Made by a program: the position numbers and the translations under genes. A DNA stretch of 53,873 nucleotides from Halococcus hamelinensis 100A6 (GTDB lineage: Archaea > Halobacteriota > Halobacteria > Halobacteriales > Halococcaceae): the NCBI RefSeq assembly GCF_000336675.1, contig NZ_AOMB01000022.1, positions 1-53,873 of the forward strand, written 5' to 3'. Position 1 is the stretch's first letter; each line of letters begins with the position of its first letter. The notes under the pieces are model-generated. The model was not told where the DNA came from, ran no database searches, and worked only from the letters and a program-made list of their open reading frames with translations. Shown here piece by piece: positions 1-7,331 of this stretch.

Positions 1-327
1 GGCTGGACCCCGCCGATAATCGAGACGGTCGCCACCCGCGGTGAGGGGGTCGAGGAGTTCGTCGACGCGCTCGCCGACCACCGCGCCCACCTCGAATCGA
101 CCGGCGAGATCGAGGCCAAACGCCGCGCCCGCTACGCCGAGGAGATCCGGACCCTGCTCCGCGAGGACACCGCCGACCTCCTGGCCGAGGAGATCGACGC
201 CCGTGGGGGGATCGACGACCTCGCCGCGGCGGTCGCGGCGGGCGAGACCGACCCCTACGAGATCGCCGACGACCTCCTCGACCCGATCGCCGAGTACGCT
301 CGTCGGGGTCGGGACACGGACGCGTGA
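1..327 (+). CDS. meaB: MeaB/ArgK-type G3E GTPase, C-terminal part (5' end outside window)
   Basis: Reading frame 1 is open from the first base to TGA at 325-327 and encodes 108 residues. It begins GWTPPIIETVA, followed by a charged helical tail rich in Glu, Arg and Ala with EEIDARGG and DPYEIADDLL. This matches the C-terminus of MeaB/ArgK (LAO/AO ATPase) GTPases, which chaperone methylmalonyl-CoA mutase, where WTPP precedes the dimerisation helices. The G domain lies upstream of the window, so nucleotide-binding motifs cannot be checked. Methylmalonyl-CoA mutase is the expected partner but is not visible here. The assignment rests on the tail alone. Confidence 0.72.
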   Translation, partial: GWTPPIIETVATRGEGVEEFVDALADHRAHLESTGEIEAKRRARYAEEIRTLLREDTADLLAEEIDARGGIDDLAAAVAAGETDPYEIADDLLDPIAEYARRGRDTDA

Positions 328-440
328 CGAACCCCAGCCGGAGTGACGAAACGGAACGTTCTGCCCCGTTTGGGTGACATTCGTTGCCTTACGGCCGCTG
401 GAGTAGCATTCATTAAGAACCCCTCGGCCGTACCCACGAC

Positions 441-1769
441 ATGAACCGCGAGACGGCGGAACCGCGGGTGGACGACCTCCCGGGGAAACGGGCCCGCGAG
501 TGGGTCGAGTACCACACCGAGCGCGCCGCGCCGAGCACCTACGTCTACGATTTCGTCTGGGACCGCACCGCCCCCGCCGAGGGCCCCTTCTGCACCGACG
601 TCGACGGCAACGTCCTCCTCGACTTCACGAGCCACGTCGGAGCCGCACCGCTCGGCTACAACAACCCCCTGATCCTCGACCCGATGCGCGAGTTCGACCT
701 CGTCGACCCGCTCAAGATCGCGGGCCAGGACTTCTACGTCAGCGGCGGCGGGTCGCCCGAGAACCCCGACCTCCCGGGCCCCACGGGGTTGATGGACCGC
801 CTGCTCGACGTCACCTCGCAGTACGGGATGGACAAGGTCTTCCTCTCGAACAGCGGGGCCGAAGCCGTCGAGAACGCGATCAAGATCTGCTACGACCACA
901 CGAAGGGGAAGTACGGGATCACCACCGAGGGCGCGTTCCACGGCCGGACGCTCGGCGCGCTCTCGCTCAACCGCTCGAAGTCGGTCTACCGCCGCGACTA
1001 CCCCGAGATACCGAGCGTTCACACGATCCCGTTCTGCGACGACCGGCACTGTGAGGCCGAGACGTGTTCGTGTGGCTTCTTCGGGGGCGGGACGACGGGG
1101 CTCGAACGGATGGTCGGTCCCGGCGGGTTCGTCGACCCCGACGACGTGGCCTACCTGATACTCGAACCGATCCAGGGCGAGGGCGGCTATCGCCTCCCGA
1201 GCGAGGCCTTCATGAACGAGGTCGCGCAGGTGTGTGAGACCCACGACCTCACGCTGGTCGCCGACGAGATCCAGTCGGGGATGGGACGAACGGGCGAGAT
1301 GTGGGCCGCCGACCACTACCCGATCGAACCCGACGTGATCACCGCCGCGAAGGGGCTGCGGGTCGGGGCGACGATCTCCCGCTCGGACGTCTTCCCCGAG
1401 GAACGCGGCCGGATCTCCTCGACCTGGGGGGCGGGCGACGTCATCGCTTCGCTCCAGGGCGCGCTCACGCTCGACGCCATCCACGAACACGACCTCCTCC
1501 ACAACGCGACCGAACGCGGTCGACAGTTCGTGGAGTACCTCTCGGACGCCGACCCGGAGGGGGTCGTCGACGTTCGCGGCAAGGGCCTGATGCTCGCGGT
1601 CGAGTTCGACACTCCCGAGCGCCGCGACGACGTTCTGGGGGCGGCGTTCGAACGCGGTCTGCTGACGCTCGCCTGCGGGCGGAAGGCGCTCCGGATCCTC
1701 CCGCCGCTCGACGTGACGCCCCGCGAGATCGACCTCGGCGTGAGCCTGCTGTGTGAGGCGATCGAGTAA
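441..1769 (+). CDS. Class III PLP-dependent aminotransferase (4-aminobutyrate/ornithine type)
   Basis: The 442-residue protein has the class III aminotransferase layout: SNSGAEAVENAIK near 136-148, FHGRT at 166-170, EPIQGEGG at 242-249, the cofactor-ring Asp in ADEIQSG (D275) and the Schiff-base lysine in TAAKG (K304). It should transfer an omega- or alpha-amino group to a keto acid in the cytosol. The substrate (GABA, ornithine or acetylornithine) cannot be read from sequence. An unusual segment at 199-211 holds four cysteines (C199, C204, C209, C211), which could bind a metal. It stands alone between meaB and a PNPOx-like gene. ATG 441 is chosen because it follows a 113-base gap and starts the acidic haloarchaeal N-terminus. 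Confidence 0.85.
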   Translation: MNRETAEPRVDDLPGKRAREWVEYHTERAAPSTYVYDFVWDRTAPAEGPFCTDVDGNVLLDFTSHVGAAPLGYNNPLILDPMREFDLVDPLKIAGQDFYVSGGGSPENPDLPGPTGLMDRLLDVTSQYGMDKVFLSNSGAEAVENAIKICYDHTKGKYGITTEGAFHGRTLGALSLNRSKSVYRRDYPEIPSVHTIPFCDDRHCEAETCSCGFFGGGTTGLERMVGPGGFVDPDDVAYLILEPIQGEGGYRLPSEAFMNEVAQVCETHDLTLVADEIQSGMGRTGEMWAADHYPIEPDVITAAKGLRVGATISRSDVFPEERGRISSTWGAGDVIASLQGALTLDAIHEHDLLHNATERGRQFVEYLSDADPEGVVDVRGKGLMLAVEFDTPERRDDVLGAAFERGLLTLACGRKALRILPPLDVTPREIDLGVSLLCEAIE

Positions 1770-1826
1770 GGACCTCGACCCTGTTCGGAGCGTCAGGGCT
1801 TTGCTCGTCGCTCCCGTCCCTCTCAT

Positions 1827-2408
1827 ATGCGCGACGACGCCGACGGTCGCCCGGGAAGCGACGGCGAACGCGACCTCCAGGAGCGGTTCGGCACGAAGGC
1901 CCGCGCGCTCGCGTTCTACGACGGCAGCGTCCACGACCGGCTCAACGACGTGATGACGGCGTTCGTCCGCGAGCGGATCATGTTCTTCCTCTCGACGGCC
2001 GACAGCGAGGGCAACACCGACTGTTCGCCCCGGATCGGTCCCCGGGGCTTCGTGACGGTGCTCGACGACCGCCACCTCGCCTACCCCGAGTTCCGGGGCA
2101 ACGGGGTCCAGGCCTCGCTCGGCAACATCCACGAGAACCCCCACGCGACCTTTCTGTTCGTCGATTGGTGGGATACGACGGTGGGGCTCCACGTCAACGG
2201 CGAAGCGACGCTCCACGACGAGGTCGACGGGGCCCACGACCCGACCGACGTGAACCGCACGAAGACGTGGGTCGAACTCGAGATAGAGGAGGCCTACATC
2301 CACTGTGCGAAACACGTTCCACGGCTATCGATCGAGGAGTTCGACCCGCCGTGGGGCACCGACGATCCGAGCGCCAAACGGACCGGGTTCTTCGCCGACA
2401 TCGACTGA
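1827..2408 (+). CDS. Pyridoxamine 5'-phosphate oxidase-like (split-barrel flavin-binding) protein
   Basis: The 193-residue protein reads as a PNPOx-family split barrel. FVRERIMFFLSTADSEGNTDCSPRIGPRGFV resembles the first strands, YPEFRGNGVQASLGNI the flavin phosphate region, and the mid-section ends in HPR-like loops. Such proteins bind FMN, F420 or heme and often reduce or detoxify small molecules. No specific PdxH substrate residues are obvious, so it is not called as true PNPOx. It starts 57 bases after the aminotransferase and could be co-transcribed with it, but a link through PLP chemistry is only suggestive. Confidence 0.72.
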   Translation: MRDDADGRPGSDGERDLQERFGTKARALAFYDGSVHDRLNDVMTAFVRERIMFFLSTADSEGNTDCSPRIGPRGFVTVLDDRHLAYPEFRGNGVQASLGNIHENPHATFLFVDWWDTTVGLHVNGEATLHDEVDGAHDPTDVNRTKTWVELEIEEAYIHCAKHVPRLSIEEFDPPWGTDDPSAKRTGFFADID

Positions 2409-2445
2409 CCCCTCGTTCCCGGGTGTAGCGGGTAAAACAGGGGTT

Positions 2446-2454
2446 TTTATAGCG
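2446..2454 (+). promoter_or_regulatory. TATA-like box of the glycosyltransferase gene; T-run may also end the upstream transcript
   Basis: TTTTTATAG lies about 25 bases before ATG 2475, the spacing of a leaderless haloarchaeal promoter. The five T residues, 38 bases after the PNPOx-like stop, are also what an archaeal oligo-T terminator looks like. Both roles are inferred. Confidence 0.5.
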
Positions 2455-2474
2455 AGACGGGGTATCGGTCGTTC

Positions 2475-3467
2475 ATGCAGCTTTCGGTGGTCGTGCCGAC
2501 GCTCAACGCTCGGCGACGGCTCGTGGCGTGTCTCGACGCGCTCGCTGCGGTGACCCCCGAGAGCGAGGTGGTCGTCGTCAACGGCCCGTCGGCCGACGGA
2601 ACCACCGGTATCGTACGCGAACGCGAGGACGTCGACGTGCTGGTGGAGGTCGCCGACCGGAACGTCAACGTGATGCGCAACGCCGGGATCGAACACGCGA
2701 GCGGCGACCGGATCGCGCTCGTCGGCCAGGGTCGCACGGTCGACCCGGGCTGGCTCGCCGCGCTCGCCGATGGATTCACCGGCGACCACGTCCACCCGCG
2801 AAACCACACGTTCGCCGAGGGCTACTCGCTCCCCGAACGCTCCTCGATAGGGGCGGTCACGGGTCCCACGCTGCCGACCGAGGGCCCGGCCCCCGAGACC
2901 CGCGCCATCGCGGGCCGGGAGGTGACCTACTTCGACGGCTTCAACGTGGCGTTCTCGCGGGAGGCGCTCGACGCGCTCGACGGCTTCGACGAGTACCTCG
3001 AAACCGGCGGCTCGCGCGACCTCGCCCACCGGCTCGCCGCCGCCGGCTACGACGTTGCCTGGCGCGACGGCATGGCGGTCCGCCGGGGCGTGAAAGCCCC
3101 ACAGCGTGGCGACCCGGGGACACCCGTGCCGCACGCGCTCTCGGACGGCGGGCAGGCCGAGCGCGACTGGTACTGGAAGTACCGGGCGCTCGCCTATCGC
3201 CTCGCCAAGAACTACGGGCTCCGCCCGACCACGGCGCGACGGTTGTTGAGCCACGCGGGGAGCGACGCCGCCACCGAGCTCCGCGACATCGTCCGGGGCG
3301 AGGCGACCCCCTCCGGCTGGGCCGCCACCGGCCGGGACGTGATAACGGGCACCGCCCGGGGGCAAGCGGGGGGCGTGCTCGCCCGGTGGCGCGACCGGGG
3401 CCGCCGGAACCCCCGCGGGGTCTCCTCGCGGTCGGACCGCGCGGTGGCGGTCTACGACCGCCGGTGA
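2475..3467 (+). CDS. Family 2 glycosyltransferase
   Basis: The 330-residue protein begins with the GT2 Rossmann strand LSVVVPTLNA, followed by EVVVVNGPSADGT and a MRNAGIEHASGD segment typical of GT-A nucleotide-sugar binding. A classical DXD is not evident; GQGRTVDPGW occupies that region. The acceptor loop FDGFNVAFSREALDALDGFDE is typical of GT2. The C-terminal third is basic and lacks a clear membrane helix, suggesting a peripheral enzyme on the inner membrane face. A role in dolichol-linked glycan or exopolysaccharide synthesis is plausible, but no glycosylation neighbours support it. It is preceded by its own TATA-like box. Confidence 0.8.
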   Translation: MQLSVVVPTLNARRRLVACLDALAAVTPESEVVVVNGPSADGTTGIVREREDVDVLVEVADRNVNVMRNAGIEHASGDRIALVGQGRTVDPGWLAALADGFTGDHVHPRNHTFAEGYSLPERSSIGAVTGPTLPTEGPAPETRAIAGREVTYFDGFNVAFSREALDALDGFDEYLETGGSRDLAHRLAAAGYDVAWRDGMAVRRGVKAPQRGDPGTPVPHALSDGGQAERDWYWKYRALAYRLAKNYGLRPTTARRLLSHAGSDAATELRDIVRGEATPSGWAATGRDVITGTARGQAGGVLARWRDRGRRNPRGVSSRSDRAVAVYDRR

Positions 3468-3540
3468 GGGCGGGGCACTCACGCCTCGCACCATGTCACA
3501 CCATCCCGTCCACGTCCGGCGCTTTTTCGAGCCGGGTTGA

Positions 3541-3557
3541 AAAAATTTATATAGAAC
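3541..3557 (+). promoter_or_regulatory. Thermosome gene promoter (AT-rich TATA element)
   Basis: The segment AAAAAATTTATATAGAA is strikingly AT-rich against its surroundings and lies 31-47 bases before ATG 3588. TTTATATA is a strong archaeal TATA box. A GGTGAGGA stretch near 3573 could act as a ribosome binding site, implying a short leader. Strong promoters of this kind are usual for heat-shock chaperonin genes. Confidence 0.7.
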
Positions 3558-3587
3558 CGCAAACGACCCACTGGTGAGGATTCCATC

Positions 3588-5171
3588 ATGGCACAGCAAC
3601 AGCGAATGGGTGGACAGCCGATGTTCATCCTGAGCGAGGACACGGAGCGCACCCGCGGACAGGACGCCCAGAGTTCGAACATCACCGCCGGCAAGGCGGT
3701 CTCGGAGGCGGTACGCACGACGCTCGGCCCGCGCGGCATGGACAAGATGCTGGTCTCGGACGCCGGCGACGTCGTCATCACCAACGACGGCGCGACGATC
3801 CTCGGCGAGATGGACATCGAGCATCCCGCCGCCCAGATGATCGTCGAGGTCGCCGAGACCCAGGAGGACGAGGTCGGCGACGGGACGACGACGGCGGCCG
3901 TGCTCTCGGGCCAGCTGCTCGCGAAGGCCGAGAGCCTGCTCGACGACGACGTCCACCCGACCACGATCGTCGAGGGCTACAACGAGGCCGCCGTGCTGGC
4001 TCGCGAGGCGGTCGAGGAGCTCGTGCTCGACGCCGACGACCTCGACGACGACCGGCTCCGGGCCGTGGCCCGCACCTCGATGACCGGGAAGGGCACCGGC
4101 GACGTGAACGCGGACGCACTGGCCGAGACGGTCGTCGACGCCGTTCGCCAGGTCGAGAGCGACGACGGCGTCGCTCGTGAGGAGATCGCCGTCCGAACCC
4201 AGACCGGGGCGGCCTCCAGCGCCACCGAACTCGTCGAGGGGGTCATCTCGGAGGAGGAGCGCGTCCGCGAGGACATGCCGACCGGTGTGGAGGACGCCTC
4301 GATCGCGGTGCTCGACGTCGAGTTCGACATCCGCGAGTCGAGCGTCGACGCCGAGTACGACGTCACGAACATCGACCAGCTCAACGCCGCGCTCGACGCC
4401 GAGGAGAGCCAGTTCAAGCAGTACGCCGAGAAGCTCGCCGACCTCGACGTCGACGTCGCGTTCGTCACCGAGAGCATCGAGGACCGCGCGGCGGCCTACC
4501 TCGCCGAGGAGGGCATCCTCGCGTTCGAGTCGGTCGGCGACGACGAGGCGAAGTCCATCACGCAGGTCACCGGCGCGAGCCGCGTCGGCGCGATCGACGA
4601 CCTCGAAAGCGACGACCTCGGGAACGCCGAGTCGGTGAGCGTCGAGTCCTACGGCGACGACGACCTCGCGTTCGTCGAGGGCGGCGCGGCCGCGGAGTCC
4701 GTCACCGTCTTCGCCCGCGGTAGCACCGACCACGTCACCGACGAACTCGAACGCGCGCTCAACGACGGCCTCGACGTCGTCACCGCCGCGCTCGACGCCG
4801 GCGGTGTCGTCCCCGGCGGCGGTGCCTCCGAGATCGCGATCGCCGACCACATCCGCGGCCGCGCGGCGAGCATCGAGGGCCGTCGCCAGCTCGCGGTCGA
4901 GGCGTTCGCCGACGCGATCGACGTCCTGCCCCGGACGCTCGCCGAGAACACCGGGATGGACCCGATCGACGCGCTCGTCGACCTCCGCTCGCGTCACGAC
5001 AGCGAGGGCCGTGCGGGGATCATCTCCGAGGGCCAGACCGGCCAGGTCACCGACCCCGTCGAGGCCGGCGTCTTCGACCCCGCGGCCGTGAAGTACGAGG
5101 CGCTCGAATCCGCCACCGAGGCCGCGACGATGATCGTCCGGATCGACGACGTGATCTCGGCCGACAACTGA
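3588..5171 (+). CDS. Thermosome subunit (group II chaperonin, Hsp60/CCT family)
   Basis: The 527-residue protein is a full-length group II chaperonin that folds proteins in an ATP-driven double ring. Visible motifs are [11 protein letters not shown] near 45-55, NDGATIL near 66-72, the nucleotide-binding [10 protein letters not shown] near 97-106 and [11 protein letters not shown] in the C-terminal equatorial part. It ends ISADN and lacks the Gly-Gly-Met tail present in many haloarchaeal paralogues, so the alpha/beta/gamma assignment is open. It has a strong AT-rich promoter and stands as a single gene. Confidence 0.95.
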   Translation: MAQQQRMGGQPMFILSEDTERTRGQDAQSSNITAGKAVSEAVRTTLGPRGMDKMLVSDAGDVVITNDGATILGEMDIEHPAAQMIVEVAETQEDEVGDGTTTAAVLSGQLLAKAESLLDDDVHPTTIVEGYNEAAVLAREAVEELVLDADDLDDDRLRAVARTSMTGKGTGDVNADALAETVVDAVRQVESDDGVAREEIAVRTQTGAASSATELVEGVISEEERVREDMPTGVEDASIAVLDVEFDIRESSVDAEYDVTNIDQLNAALDAEESQFKQYAEKLADLDVDVAFVTESIEDRAAAYLAEEGILAFESVGDDEAKSITQVTGASRVGAIDDLESDDLGNAESVSVESYGDDDLAFVEGGAAAESVTVFARGSTDHVTDELERALNDGLDVVTAALDAGGVVPGGGASEIAIADHIRGRAASIEGRRQLAVEAFADAIDVLPRTLAENTGMDPIDALVDLRSRHDSEGRAGIISEGQTGQVTDPVEAGVFDPAAVKYEALESATEAATMIVRIDDVISADN

Positions 5172-5234
5172 GGCGCGTCGACGACCGACACCCCATCACC
5201 AACCGTTATTTTCGAGCCCGATAGAGTGGTCTCG

Positions 5235-5837
5235 ATGGAGTACGACGAACTTCAAGAGCGCTACGGCCGCGAGGACTTCTACTGGGGAACGGAGCCGAAC
5301 GACTTCGCTCGCAGAGCCGCAGACCACGCACCGAAGAACGGAACCGTCGTCGACATCGGTGCGGGGGAGGGACGCGACGCCGTCTACTTCGCCGAACGGG
5401 GATTCGACGTGGTAGCGGTCGATATCGCTTCGAACGGGCTCGAGAAGGCCGAACGACTCGCCGACGAGCGCGGTGTCGAGATCCGTACGCGCGTCGGCGA
5501 CATCAACACGTTCGAGCTCCACGACTCGGTGGACGTGATCTACTCGATCGGGACGATCCAGTATCTCCACCCGAACGGACGGCGCGAGCGGTTCGAGCAG
5601 CTACGACGACGGACGAACGGGGGTGGTATCCACGCGCTGTTCGCGTTCGTCTCCCATCCCGAGGTCCCGCTCGCGCCGGACTGGAGCGAAAACGAGCACC
5701 GCTACGAGCAGGGCGAACTCGACTCGTACTACTCCGATTGGGTGCGTCTCGGTGGCGAGACGATCGTCTTCGAGGACGATTCGGGTGGCGAGCCACATCG
5801 ACACGCCGCAGAACAGGCACTCTACCGGAAGCCCTGA
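5235..5837 (+). CDS. Class I SAM-dependent methyltransferase (TehB-like)
   Basis: The 200-residue protein carries SAM-binding motif I in VVDIGAGEGRDAVYFAERG and the acidic end of strand 2 in VVAVDIA, followed by DVIYSIGTIQYL, a motif seen in TehB-like and UbiE-like methyltransferases. YWGTEPNDFA near the N-terminus also recalls TehB/tellurite-resistance relatives. The substrate is unknown. ATG 5235 is preferred over GTG 5226. The C-terminus faces the SAM hydrolase gene with only 11 bases between the stops. Confidence 0.8.
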   Translation: MEYDELQERYGREDFYWGTEPNDFARRAADHAPKNGTVVDIGAGEGRDAVYFAERGFDVVAVDIASNGLEKAERLADERGVEIRTRVGDINTFELHDSVDVIYSIGTIQYLHPNGRRERFEQLRRRTNGGGIHALFAFVSHPEVPLAPDWSENEHRYEQGELDSYYSDWVRLGGETIVFEDDSGGEPHRHAAEQALYRKP

Positions 5838-5848
5838 AACCGTTCCTC

Positions 5849-6610
5849 TCACCGGGTGAGTACCACGTCGTCGCCGACCCCGACGCCGAACGCCTCCGCA
5901 CCCCTTCCTTGATTCACCGCGAGCTCGACGTTCTCGTGGCTGCCCACGGTGACGAGCCGTTCACCGGGCTCGACGTGGGCGTACGACCGCTCGACCCGCA
6001 CCGACTCGCCATCGAGTTCGATCGCCTCGCCGAATCGGCCGTCGAGCACGGTTCCTGGAACGTTCGTGACCGCGTTCCCGAAGCCGTCCACCACGAGGAT
6101 CTCGCCGTTCGCGGTTCCGTCGTCGACCGCCGGTTCGGGAAACGTCAGCGACTCGATGTCGTCGACCGGCTCGTAGCCGTCGAGGCTCTCGATGGCGTCG
6201 GTACCGACCTCGTGGACCGCCGCCGCGGCGGGCGCGAACACATCACGTCCATGAAACGTCGCGCTCGCGGCGTCGGACTCGATCGCGAACGCCTCCAGTT
6301 CGGCTCCCTCCCCGGCGAGCCGTCGGGCGGCGGGCACGAGCACGCCGTTGTCGGGCCCGACGAGTGCGTGGTCGCCGGCACGCACCACGAGCGCCGCGCG
6401 GTCGGTGCCGACGCCCGGGTCGACCACCACGAGGTGGACGGCGGGCGGGAAGGTGGGGAGCACCTCGCGGAGCCAGAAGGCGGTCGTGCGAACGTCCTGC
6501 CGTGGAAAGTCGTGGGCGACGTCGACGAGCCGTGCGTCCGTTCGATCGAGGATCACGCCCTTCATCGCCGCCGGGTAGGGCGAGCCGAAATCGGAGCTCA
6601 GCGTGATCAC
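5849..6610 (-). CDS. SAM hydrolase (SAM hydroxide adenosyltransferase, DUF62 family)
   Basis: The 253-residue protein starts MITLSSDFG, the signature N-terminus of the DUF62/duf-62 fold shared with fluorinase and chlorinase. It also has DVAHDFP, VVVDPGVGT and GPDNGVL, which line the SAM pocket. Archaeal members use water, cleaving SAM to adenosine and methionine. It follows nadM by 2 bases and is almost certainly in the same transcript. Pairing of this family with nadM suggests a link between adenosine nucleotide and NAD economy, but that is inference. ATG 6610 is the natural start. Confidence 0.9.
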   Translation of the reverse strand: MITLSSDFGSPYPAAMKGVILDRTDARLVDVAHDFPRQDVRTTAFWLREVLPTFPPAVHLVVVDPGVGTDRAALVVRAGDHALVGPDNGVLVPAARRLAGEGAELEAFAIESDAASATFHGRDVFAPAAAAVHEVGTDAIESLDGYEPVDDIESLTFPEPAVDDGTANGEILVVDGFGNAVTNVPGTVLDGRFGEAIELDGESVRVERSYAHVEPGERLVTVGSHENVELAVNQGRGAEAFGVGVGDDVVLTR

Positions 6611-6612
6611 GG

Positions 6613-7164
6613 TTACTCGGGGTCGGTGGAGCCGCTTGGGTTGGGCTGTGCGGCGGCCCCGTCGGTGTCGCTGACGCGCTGGATGCGCTCGACACCGTCG
6701 ATCTCCTCGACGATGTCGACCACGGCGGGCGGGACGAGTTCGCGCCAGCCCGCCTCGACTATCATCCGTTCTCTGATCTCGGAGCCTTCGAGCTTCTCGC
6801 GATCGAACATCGGCGACTGCTGGACCTCCACACCGGCCTCCGAGAACAACTGGACGACGAGCGGGTTGTTGGAGTAGGCGACGTCGAAGGTCGGCGACAT
6901 GCTCCGGACGTGCGAGACCCAGACCGCGTTACGGTTGAGGTCCTCGATCGGCACCGGATAGATCACGAGATCCGAGTCGGCGAGCGACTTCGTGACCATC
7001 ATGATCCGCTCGCCAGCGGTGAAGGGGTCGTGGCGGGTGTGGGAGTCGTCGGCGCTCCCGATCCCGAGCACGAGTTCGTCGACCTCGCTCGCGATGTGTT
7101 CGACCATCCGGTGATGGCCGTCGTGGTAGGGCTGGAATCGGCCGATGTAAAAGCCCCGTCTCAT
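6613..7164 (-). CDS. nadM: Nicotinamide-nucleotide adenylyltransferase, archaeal NadM type
   Basis: The 183-residue protein makes NAD from NMN and ATP. It has the nucleotidyltransferase motif GRFQPYHDGHH with its HxGH core at residues 8-18 and a GSEIRERM motif near 129-136 that serves as the second ATP-binding element. The length fits archaeal NadM (about 170-185) with an extra hydrophilic tail rich in Ser, Asp and Pro. It diverges from lonB across a 167-base gap and leads a two-gene operon with the SAM hydrolase gene. Confidence 0.95.
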   Translation of the reverse strand: MRRGFYIGRFQPYHDGHHRMVEHIASEVDELVLGIGSADDSHTRHDPFTAGERIMMVTKSLADSDLVIYPVPIEDLNRNAVWVSHVRSMSPTFDVAYSNNPLVVQLFSEAGVEVQQSPMFDREKLEGSEIRERMIVEAGWRELVPPAVVDIVEEIDGVERIQRVSDTDGAAAQPNPSGSTDPE

Positions 7165-7284
7165 ATCCGTCCGTGGGACGGCGCGTATTTAAGTTCGTTC
7201 AGTTGTCGGTCGGGGCGGGGACTCCATCGAGCGGGGCTGTCGGGGCCGAGGACGGTGGTGTGACACCGGTCGCCGAGGGGAGAA

Positions 7285-7294
7285 AGTATATCAG
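7285..7294 (+). promoter_or_regulatory. TATA-like box of lonB
   Basis: AAGTATATCA lies about 38-47 bases before ATG 7332 in the gap between nadM and lonB. It is the best TATA match in the gap and implies a leader of roughly 10-20 nucleotides. Confidence 0.5.
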
Positions 7295-7331
7295 TAAACG
7301 TGCCCTCCGTTTGGCTGTTAGAGCCAGTCAC

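Noticed and set aside
255-2315. Long minus-strand ORF opposite the aminotransferase and PNPOx genes
   Set aside because: GC-rich haloarchaeal genes leave long open antisense frames. The translation is Arg/Val/Glu-rich without family motifs, and the plus-strand genes have clear motifs.
2325-4997. 890-codon minus-strand ORF opposite the glycosyltransferase and thermosome genes
   Set aside because: It is a shadow of two recognisable genes, with no start signal or family motif.
5738-6877. Plus-strand ORF opposite the SAM hydrolase and nadM genes
   Set aside because: It overlaps three motif-supported genes and has shadow-type composition.
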